Of a stretch of DNA of 6,235 nucleotides, positions 1 to 5,517 are shown in pieces. The notes beneath the pieces are model-generated. The model made no database searches and had not been told where the DNA came from. It saw only the letters and a list, made by a program, of their open reading frames with translations. The DNA is from Verrucomicrobiota bacterium. Its GTDB lineage: Bacteria > Verrucomicrobiota > Verrucomicrobiia > Verrucomicrobiales > Akkermansiaceae. Location: positions 1 through 6,235 of the forward strand of contig VFJU01000300.1 of the NCBI GenBank assembly GCA_009885905.1, read 5' to 3'. The position numbers were made by a program, and so were the translations under genes. Every line of letters starts with the position of its first letter. The first letter of the stretch is position 1.

Positions 1-1362
1 GACGGCGAGGGTAGTCGTTTTTGGGATTGAGATGTCCCGTGAATCTGAAGAGACGATTTTTAAGGTTCGCCACGTGTTTCCTGTTTTCGCTTGGATGGCG
101 ATTTTAGCGGTGTTTCCATCTGGGTTACAATGAATGGATGTGATGTCGCCATTCAACGAAGCGCTAATACCCGGTGCGGAGGGACAGGTTCCGTTGATCC
201 ATGGCATCGGTGGTACAGCCGCAGGTTGAGTATAAGTTCCAGAGAGCTTGGTAGAGATGCCACCTTGGTTTCTAACAAGGCTTTTTGCGCTCCAATGAAT
301 TTGGCCGTTCCAGTTTTTACCAATTTTTCGGCTGATGTCGATTTGGTTGATAATTTCGGATGCTGGCCGGTGGTCTTCTGGGCCGCCGATGCGTGAGGTC
401 GCGATGCCTGGCCAGACAGGTCGTGAGCCTTGTTGGCGCCACCAGTTGAGAAGGGTAGAGAAGCTTTGTTTTGCTGGCGAGTTCGGCCAGTAGAGTTGAG
501 GTGCGAGATAGTCGACCCAGCCGTTTTTGAGCCATTTGCGTGAGTCGCCGGCGAGTTCCTCGTAACTGTCGATGCCGGCCTCGATGCCAGTGGGTACGCC
601 TGGTCTCCATATGCCGAAGGGGCTGATCCCGACACGGACCCATGGCTTCTGGCGTTTGACAGCGGAGTAGAGATTGCTAACGAAACCATCGACGTAACTA
701 CGACGCTCGGCGGGGCTTTTGCCATCAGTAAAGCGTATATTGTTAGATGGGTATGGATAAAAATAATCGTCGAGATGGACACCGTCAATATCGTAGCGCT
801 TTACCACGTCTAAAATGACGTTGAGTGCGCGCGTGCGTGTGTCCGAGGATGCTGGATCGCACCATGTCATGGTGCCAAATTTTTTGGTTGTGTTGGGTGC
901 GATACGACAAACGTGGTTTGCTGCGATTTGCTGAGCATTGTTAGAAAGAGCACGAAATGGATTGAACCAAGCGTGGACTTCGATGCCGCGTGCGTGGGCT
1001 TCTTTGACGCAGTAGGCTAGGGGATCGTAGCCGGGTGAACGGCCCATGGTGCCGGTGAGACAGGAGCTCCATGGCTCCATGGATGATGCGTAAACGGCAT
1101 CGCACTGAGGCCTGACTTGAAAGATCACCGCATTCAATTTCAACGAGGCGAGTTTGTCTAGGATGCCACGCATTTCAGCCTGTTGTGCGCTGGCGCTGAG
1201 GCCAGGCTTGCTCGGCCAGTCGATGTTGTAGATGCAGGCGATCCATGCACCGCGGAATTCCCGCGCTAGCGCGGGTGGTTGCTCCGACGACGGGTTGTAA
1301 GACTGCGCGTGTGTGGTTGCGCCTAACAAGTAGCAAAACAAGAGTGAAAACGCACGGAGCAT
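1..1362 (-). CDS. Exported GHL10 (DUF187)-type glycoside hydrolase, 3' end cut by the window
   Basis: The minus frame is open from an ATG at 1362 to base 1, giving 454 residues without a stop. Residues 1-19 look like a Sec signal peptide: a short Arg start, the hydrophobic run FSLLFCYLLG, then THA before Q20. The mature part opens with REFRGAWIACIYNIDWPSK (residues 34-52), the hallmark start of the GHL10/YngK-like family (Pfam DUF187). It continues with FQVRPQCDAVY (81-91), HAWFNPFRA (130-138), the acidic DGVHLDDYFYP (193-203, likely catalytic Asp198/Asp199), VGISPFGIWRPG (244-255) and WVDYLAPQLYW (282-292). This order fits a TIM barrel ending near residue 380. A small beta-type domain with Cys393 and Cys412 starts near 388 and runs off the window. 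The family is thought to cleave polysaccharide or peptidoglycan-derived glycans outside the cytoplasm; the substrate here is unknown. It lies 74 bases downstream of the ICMT-like gene on the same strand, with no clear terminator between. No Shine-Dalgarno motif precedes the start; the signal peptide supports this ATG. Confidence 0.92.
   Translation of the reverse strand, partial: MLRAFSLLFCYLLGATTHAQSYNPSSEQPPALAREFRGAWIACIYNIDWPSKPGLSASAQQAEMRGILDKLASLKLNAVIFQVRPQCDAVYASSMEPWSSCLTGTMGRSPGYDPLAYCVKEAHARGIEVHAWFNPFRALSNNAQQIAANHVCRIAPNTTKKFGTMTWCDPASSDTRTRALNVILDVVKRYDIDGVHLDDYFYPYPSNNIRFTDGKSPAERRSYVDGFVSNLYSAVKRQKPWVRVGISPFGIWRPGVPTGIEAGIDSYEELAGDSRKWLKNGWVDYLAPQLYWPNSPAKQSFSTLLNWWRQQGSRPVWPGIATSRIGGPEDHRPASEIINQIDISRKIGKNWNGQIHWSAKSLVRNQGGISTKLSGTYTQPAAVPPMPWINGTCPSAPGISASLNGDITSIHCNPDGNTAKIAIQAKTGNTWRTLKIVSSDSRDISIPKTTTLAV
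1260..1275. repeat. 16-bp perfect GC-rich palindrome inside the glycosidase gene
   Basis: The bases cccgcgctagcgcggg read identically on both strands. The element lies in the 5' part of the GHL10 gene, over the codons for residues 30-35 (PALARE), just after the predicted signal peptide. It could form a short stem in the mRNA or bind a dimeric protein, but it may be chance in a GC-rich Ala/Arg stretch. Only the symmetry is seen directly. Confidence 0.5.
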
Positions 1363-1436
1363 GGACAGAAGGTGGTGTAGTTGACGAGTGCCCGCAAGTT
1401 TTCCAAGCTGGAGACGGTTGTTATTTTTACCGAGGC

Positions 1437-2024
1437 TTATAAGAGTTTCTTGATCAGTATCATCAACGGAATGACCAGCAGCGCGAGTGAGCCATCCATG
1501 AGCGTGCGTTTTACGAGTCCGAAGTTGATGTCAATTCGTTGGCGTTCATTCCAAAGTTGAAGTTTTGGGAAAAAAAGTGGCACCCGTGCTTCGTATTCAG
1601 TGAAGTCGTCGAAGTGATCTCTTAGGTATTTCGCCTCGTTAAGCATCATCGGATAGAAAATCGCAAGATAAGCGACCATGATGAGAACGGTGAAGTCGAG
1701 GCGTCCGGATAACAGTCCAACGCCGATGGCCATGAGGAACGAAGCGAAGTAAAGCGGGTTCCGGCAGATCGAGTAGAGTTCGGTTTGCATGATCTTGCGG
1801 TCTTTATGTCCACCGATAGAAATTGTTGCTAGAACTCGTCCAAGGATTCCGGCGAAAATTAGTAAAGCCCCTGCAAATTCCGCAATGCGAACCGTGGTGG
1901 GTGATAGTTTCCACGGATTTGGGACGAAATATAAGTAACAAATGAGCCCCACCACCAGCAGGCGAAAAATGGATTTTCGGTGGAAATTAATGAATCCTTG
2001 AGTCTTAAGCCGTGGTTGTTTCAT
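1437..2024 (-). CDS. ICMT-superfamily integral membrane methyltransferase
   Basis: This is a 195-residue polytopic membrane protein. The frame is open upstream to a GTG at 2141, but I choose the ATG at 2024. It begins MKQPRLK just before the first hydrophobic segment, whereas the extra 39 residues are polar, unlike the family, and lie over the upstream gene. Membrane segments fall near residues 19-34, 45-65, 92-105, 110-128 and 178-191. The family signature is present: LYSICRNPLYFASF (83-96), the RNPLY variant of the usual RHPLY that binds S-adenosylmethionine. It is followed by EAKYLRDHF (130-138) and YEARVPLFFPK (144-154), matching the usual E-x-L-x-x-x-F and Y-x-x-x-V-P-x-F-x-P ending. Relatives methylate isoprenylcysteine, phospholipid amines or, in Leptospira LmtA, the lipid A 1-phosphate. 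The substrate cannot be read from sequence. Its ATG overlaps the TGA of the eroded sulfatase gene upstream (ATGA), suggesting translational coupling. GHL10 follows 74 bases downstream. Confidence 0.85.
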   Translation of the reverse strand: MKQPRLKTQGFINFHRKSIFRLLVVGLICYLYFVPNPWKLSPTTVRIAEFAGALLIFAGILGRVLATISIGGHKDRKIMQTELYSICRNPLYFASFLMAIGVGLLSGRLDFTVLIMVAYLAIFYPMMLNEAKYLRDHFDDFTEYEARVPLFFPKLQLWNERQRIDINFGLVKRTLMDGSLALLVIPLMILIKKLL

Positions 2025-2650
2025 GGATTCAATGGTTGTGGCATTGTGGGTTTTGCCACGTGTCGTTTCGGAAAAGTTGTTATCGTGGTTGGCTCGGCTT
2101 GATGGAAAGATTGTCTGAGACGACCTGTACTGAACAGCCACGAAGCGGTCCGATAAAGTGCTGATGTGTCAAACGCAAGGCTTGATGCGTCTCCTGTTTT
2201 GACTGGGATGAGTGCGCCGACTTTCTCTTTTGTTAGAAGTTTCGAATTGTAAATCATCGCTGGCATATGAAACTTTGTGACATCGAGATCAGGTTTGCCT
2301 GCGCAGTGATCTGCCCATGAGTTGGTTCCTGCTGCAGCCCAATTAAAGACACCTTTTCGCTTCAGCACCCAAGTTATAAGAGTTCCTAATAAGACGATGC
2401 CGGATAGAATCGGCACCATCGGATAAGACTCGAAAAGATTTTCTAAGACTTCTTGGGTCCAGATAAATAATCCAACGGCGATGTCGAAGCCAATGCCGCA
2501 GGCAAAGACGCCTAACAATGATGAATTCCAAGTAAGCTCATGGTAGGCAGTGAGCAATAAGATGATTCGAGAAATGAGCGAAAGGCTAAAAAACAGGCTG
2601 AATCCTAAGAGTGCGAGACGTGCGGTGACTGAGTGGATAAGTTGAAACAT
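2021..2650 (-). pseudogene. Eroded LTA-synthase/sulfatase-family gene with several internal deletions
   Basis: The frame is 209 codons from an ATG at 2650; a TTG at 2677 would add nine residues. It resembles disconnected pieces of the polytopic sulfatase (LtaS-like) family, normally about 600 or more residues. Residues 11-63 match the family's N-terminal membrane part (SRIILLLTAYHELTW, then GIGFDIAVGLF). Residues 64-100 resemble a later segment found just before the extracytoplasmic domain (TQEVLENLFESYP, then a membrane helix). Residues 112-147 match only the end of the sulfatase domain: WADHCAGKPDL, KFHMPAMIYNSKLL and KVGALI. The ADH piece is the late metal-binding Asp-His. The catalytic Thr region and nearly the whole hydrolase core are missing. 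After residue 148 the sequence loses family likeness, and a possible continuation sits in another frame. Apparent junctions lie near 2464, 2344-2315 and 2206. It would be inactive as a hydrolase. The alternative is a small two-helix membrane protein of new function. Family assignment rests on recalled motifs, not an alignment. Confidence 0.7.
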
Positions 2651-2734
2651 CGATAGGCAGAATGTTAGACGGATCAACTGTCACGTGGTTATCAAATGTC
2701 AGCAAGATCACTCTTATTGTAAGAATTTATTGAA

Positions 2735-3166
2735 TCAAGCTTTACCATTTTTCCAGGCGAGCACCACCGCACCGAAAACGATCAAAACCCCTCCGATCAA
2801 ATGTTGGATAGTCATTTTTTCCTTCAGAAACAGAGCTGCGAGCAGAATGACGAAAACCACGCTTAGCTTGTCGACAGGTGCGACTCTCGACGCATCGCCC
2901 AGTTGCAAGGCGCGAAAATAACAAAGCCATGACAGGCCCGTGGCTATCCCCGATAAGATGAGAAATATCCATGTTCGTGCGCTGAATTCGAAGATCGCGA
3001 CTGGTTTTGAGGTTGTGAACGCAATGGCCCACGCAAAAAGTAGGATGATCAAGGTTCGAACTGCGGTCGCTAGGTTTGAATCCACGCCAGTAACTCCAAT
3101 CTTGGCTAAAATCGCCGTTAGGCCAGCAAAGAACGCTGATAAAATTGACCAGTGAATCCAATTCAT
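2735..3166 (-). CDS. Half-size EamA-family (DMT superfamily) membrane transporter
   Basis: This is a 143-residue very hydrophobic protein with one EamA repeat and about five membrane segments, near residues 5-24, 34-52, 66-84, 99-114 and 119-137. Family marks are GLTAILAKIGV (15-25), SNLATAVRT (30-38), CYFRALQLGDASRVAPVDKL (82-101), then LFLKEK (112-117) and a closing GGVLIVFGAVVL helix. Full DMT exporters have ten helices from two repeats. Single-repeat members such as this are a recognised subgroup and would have to dimerise. The cargo is unknown. The frame is open upstream to an ATG at 3250 and a TTG at 3253, but those extra residues are polar and highly charged. MNWIHW directly before the first helix is the usual family start. 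It is divergent from chrA across 90 bases and lies 84 bases upstream of the sulfatase relic on the same strand. No Shine-Dalgarno motif is visible. Confidence 0.88.
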   Translation of the reverse strand: MNWIHWSILSAFFAGLTAILAKIGVTGVDSNLATAVRTLIILLFAWAIAFTTSKPVAIFEFSARTWIFLILSGIATGLSWLCYFRALQLGDASRVAPVDKLSVVFVILLAALFLKEKMTIQHLIGGVLIVFGAVVLAWKNGKA

Positions 3167-3256
3167 CACTATAGGGTTCGTGTTTTTTGATCGTCTGTCA
3201 ACGTGGTGCAGTTTCAATTGGCTTTCTTTTAAACCGAGTTTTTCGATCATCAAACG
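3167..3256. promoter_or_regulatory. Divergent intergenic region between the EamA gene and chrA
   Basis: This 90-base gap lies between two divergent starts, so promoters for both genes are expected here, which is inference. Two near-identical direct repeats are visible: gttttttgatcgtc at 3182-3195 and gtttttcgatcatc at 3238-3251, identical at 12 of 14 positions. On the minus strand there is a perfect TTGACA (3201-3196) and a TATAGT (3173-3168). Their 22-base spacing is too wide for a normal sigma-70 promoter. No convincing promoter can be named. Confidence 0.35.
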
Positions 3257-4570
3257 GTGACCAGCAAAGCAAATGGCGAACTACCAACACTTCCAAGCTT
3301 CGGCGAAGCTCTAAAATTTTGGTGTAAACTTGGATGGATCAGTTTCGGCGGACCAGCCGGTCAGATTGCGATCATGCATACTGAGATCGTCGAGCGGCGG
3401 CGGTGGCTGTCGGAAGATCATTTTCTCCACGCATTAAATTTTTGCATGCTTCTTCCAGGTCCGGAGGCTCAACAGCTTGCGACTTATCTCGGCTGGCGCA
3501 TGCATGGTGCGCGTGGAGGAATCGCGGCGGGGGTATTGTTTGTGCTGCCCTCGGTATTTATTCTGTTAGCATTGAGTTGGCTCTATATGGCGGGCGGCGA
3601 GATATCTTGGGTCAATGGAATTTTCTATGGAATGCTACCGGCAGTGATCGCCATCGTAATCTCAGCCGTGCGCCGGATCGGCTCGAAGGCATTAAAATCT
3701 TCCAGCCTGTGGGCGCTTGCGGGCTTGTCGTTTTTGGCGATCTTTGTTCTCAAAATTTCGTTTGTATTGATTCTGCTATCGGCGGCACTCATCGGCTATT
3801 TGGGTGGGAGAATTTATCCACAGCAATTTCCCGCTGGTAAAAAACATGGTGGTTCAAGCAAACATGATCTAACAAGTTCGGTGTTGCCGTCCCTCATCCG
3901 AGGAACTGCGCGGCGGACATTATTTATTTCTGTGGTTTGTTTGGTCTTATGGTGGTTGCCGGTGTTTGCGTCTGGTTTAGTGTTAGGATGGAAGAGCATT
4001 CAGTTTCAGGAAGGAATATTTTTCAGTAAGGCAGCACTTGTCACTATCGGCGGAGCCTACGCAGTTTTGCCTTATGTGGCGCAGATGACGGTGGAAAAGT
4101 TAGGCTGGTTGTCCCAGCGCCAAATGATGGCGGGTCTCGGTCTAGCAGAAACAACGCCCGGTCCTTTGATCATGGTTTTACAGTTCGTTGGATTTGTCGC
4201 AGCTTGGCAGAATCCTGGAGATTTACCGCCTTTGTATGCGGCGATCTTGGGTGCGTTGATTACGACTTGGGTGACATTTCTCCCGAGTTTTCTTTTTGTT
4301 TTTCTGGGTGCACCATTTGTTGAAGGTATGGGTGAGCGGCCAGCATTGGCATCAACTCTAACTGCAGTGACTGCGGCAGTGGTTGGAGTGATTCTCAATC
4401 TTGCGGTCTGGTTCGCATGGCACGCCTTGGTGAATGCCAACGGCCGCGTGGATGGATTCGTCGCAGTGGTCGCTTGTGGTGCTTGGTTGATGATGGAACG
4501 TAACAAGCTTGGCGTTATCCCGACCTTGGTTGTTTGTGCGTTACTCGGGATGATCTGGAAATGGATTTAA
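3257..4570 (+). CDS. chrA: Chromate transporter ChrA, long (two-domain) CHR family
   Basis: This 437-residue polytopic inner-membrane protein is of the length expected for bidomain CHR transporters. These are reported to expel chromate from the cytoplasm using the proton-motive force. Two homologous halves are visible. The N-half has FWCKLGWISFGGPAGQIAIM (21-40), the RRRWLSEDHFLHAL segment (47-60) and LLPGPEAQQLATYLG (65-79). The C-half repeats the pattern with FFSKAALVTIGGAYAVLPYV (255-274), GWLSQRQMMAGLGLAETTPGP (283-303) and a closing set of helices. A polar linker near residues 188-218 separates the halves. The start is a GTG at 3257: the frame is open upstream only to 3233 with no ATG, and the next ATG (residue 40) would cut into the first conserved block. 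No Shine-Dalgarno motif is seen. It is divergent from the EamA gene and convergent with aguB, sharing four bases at the stops. Many CHR homologues occur without proven chromate resistance, so the physiological anion could differ (family knowledge). No chrB regulator is present in the window. Confidence 0.93.
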   Translation: MTSKANGELPTLPSFGEALKFWCKLGWISFGGPAGQIAIMHTEIVERRRWLSEDHFLHALNFCMLLPGPEAQQLATYLGWRMHGARGGIAAGVLFVLPSVFILLALSWLYMAGGEISWVNGIFYGMLPAVIAIVISAVRRIGSKALKSSSLWALAGLSFLAIFVLKISFVLILLSAALIGYLGGRIYPQQFPAGKKHGGSSKHDLTSSVLPSLIRGTARRTLFISVVCLVLWWLPVFASGLVLGWKSIQFQEGIFFSKAALVTIGGAYAVLPYVAQMTVEKLGWLSQRQMMAGLGLAETTPGPLIMVLQFVGFVAAWQNPGDLPPLYAAILGALITTWVTFLPSFLFVFLGAPFVEGMGERPALASTLTAVTAAVVGVILNLAVWFAWHALVNANGRVDGFVAVVACGAWLMMERNKLGVIPTLVVCALLGMIWKWI

Positions 4571-5424
4571 GACCGCCACTTTTTCGTTAAGTCTCCATAA
4601 GAGTCGACGCGTCGATCACGAAAAAATGGCCAGATGCGGCGAAAATCTTCGACGGCTAACAGGTCGATGTCGTGCAGTAGAATTTCTTGATTTTCGGTTG
4701 AGGCCTTGGCGATGATTTCGCCATAGGGATTGGCGATGAACGAGCGCCCCCAGAACTCGGTTTCACCCTCGTGGCCGGTGCGGTTTACGGCGGCGAGGTA
4801 GCACCCGTTAGCCACGGCATGGCCGCGTTGGACGGTTTCCCAAGCGCAGTGTTGGGCGTCGCCGAGAGTGGATTTTTCCTCCTCAAGCCATCCGATGGCG
4901 GTGGGATAAATGAGAATTTGAGCGCCACCGAGGGCCATCAGGCGCGCAGCTTCTGGGTACCATTGATCCCAACAAATGAGCACGCCGATTTTACCAAACT
5001 TCGTGTCCCAGACTGGCCAACCGCTGTCGCCGGGGGTGAAATAGAATTTCTCCTCGAAGCCAGGGTCTTGCGGAATGTGAGATTTTCGATAAAAGCCCAT
5101 CAGCGAGCCATCTGCATCGTGAATCGCTGCGGCGTTATGATAGAGTCCGGGGCCGCGATGCTCAAATAGTGAGGAAATGAGGACGATGCCGAGCTCGCCG
5201 GCGAGTTTTCCGAGGCGATCGGTGACTGGGCCGGGTAGGGGATCGGCGAGGTCAAAAAAGGCAGGGTTCTGAACGGTGCAGAAGTATGGGGTGAGGAAGA
5301 GTTCTTGGGTAACGACGATGTTTGCTCCGGCCGCCGCAGCTTGACGGATCAGGTTTTCGTGGTGATCGAAGGATTGGGCTTTGGTGGCGAAGGTGCCGGA
5401 TTGGAGTAGGGCGAGGCGTGGCAT
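4567..5424 (-). CDS. aguB: N-carbamoylputrescine amidase (nitrilase superfamily)
   Basis: This is a 285-residue cytoplasmic nitrilase-fold enzyme, full length for the family. It hydrolyses N-carbamoylputrescine to putrescine, CO2 and ammonia, the last step of the agmatine deiminase route to polyamines. The catalytic triad is visible: Glu41 in TQELFLTPYF, Lys114 in RKSHIPQDPGF and Cys151 in LICWDQWYPEAARLMAL. The block SHIPQDPGFEEKFYFTPGD (115-133) and the ICWDQWYPE context are typical of AguB rather than other nitrilases. The C-terminal part carries AVNRTGHE, FWGRSFIANPYGEI and a final Asp-rich tail. I chose the ATG at 5424 because MPRLALLQ is the usual family start. The frame remains open for 30 codons upstream, to an ATG at 5514 just before hisG, but those residues do not look like the family. 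No agmatine deiminase (aguA) is in the window. The gene is divergent from hisG and convergent with chrA, so it is probably transcribed alone. Confidence 0.93.
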   Translation of the reverse strand: MPRLALLQSGTFATKAQSFDHHENLIRQAAAAGANIVVTQELFLTPYFCTVQNPAFFDLADPLPGPVTDRLGKLAGELGIVLISSLFEHRGPGLYHNAAAIHDADGSLMGFYRKSHIPQDPGFEEKFYFTPGDSGWPVWDTKFGKIGVLICWDQWYPEAARLMALGGAQILIYPTAIGWLEEEKSTLGDAQHCAWETVQRGHAVANGCYLAAVNRTGHEGETEFWGRSFIANPYGEIIAKASTENQEILLHDIDLLAVEDFRRIWPFFRDRRVDSYGDLTKKWRS

Positions 5425-5517
5425 AGTCGGATTATTGCTGGGCAAGCGTTCGCTTTGAAGAAAAATTTGAAAACATGGCTTGATTCCGTGAGTGGCTGGA
5501 CTTAGACCGCTCATCCC
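5425..5517. promoter_or_regulatory. Divergent intergenic region between aguB and hisG
   Basis: These 93 bases separate two divergent starts and should hold promoters for both genes (inference). I see no sigma-70 pair with good hexamers and spacing on either strand. There is no clear operator, no his-leader peptide with a histidine run, and no terminator-like stem. On the minus strand the stretch is fully open in the aguB frame up to 5514. No Shine-Dalgarno motif precedes either start. Confidence 0.4.

Noticed and set aside
153..788. Long open frame opposite in phase to the glycosidase, on the same strand
   Set aside because: It lies inside the GHL10 reading frame, has no recognisable domain, and its composition is that of a shifted frame of a GC-rich gene.
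1067..1082. Tandem 8-base repeat (ctccatgg twice)
   Set aside because: It is explained by the conserved coding sequence around SSMEPWSS in the GHL10 protein and is only two units long.
1363..1436. Terminator or separate promoter between the methyltransferase and GHL10 genes
   Set aside because: No stem followed by a T-run and no paired hexamers are visible in these 74 bases.
2024..2141. N-terminal extension of the methyltransferase to a GTG at 2141
   Set aside because: The 39 added residues are polar and unlike the family, and they overlap the upstream gene. The ATG at 2024 starts right before the first membrane helix.
3168..3201. Minus-strand TTGACA and TATAGT as an EamA gene promoter
   Set aside because: The hexamers are good but 22 bases apart, and the TATAGT almost touches the ATG, so transcription would begin inside the gene.
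4072..4506. Minus-strand open frame of 144 codons within chrA
   Set aside because: It lies wholly antisense to the well-conserved C-half of ChrA, has low-complexity Thr/Ala/Pro content and matches no family I know.
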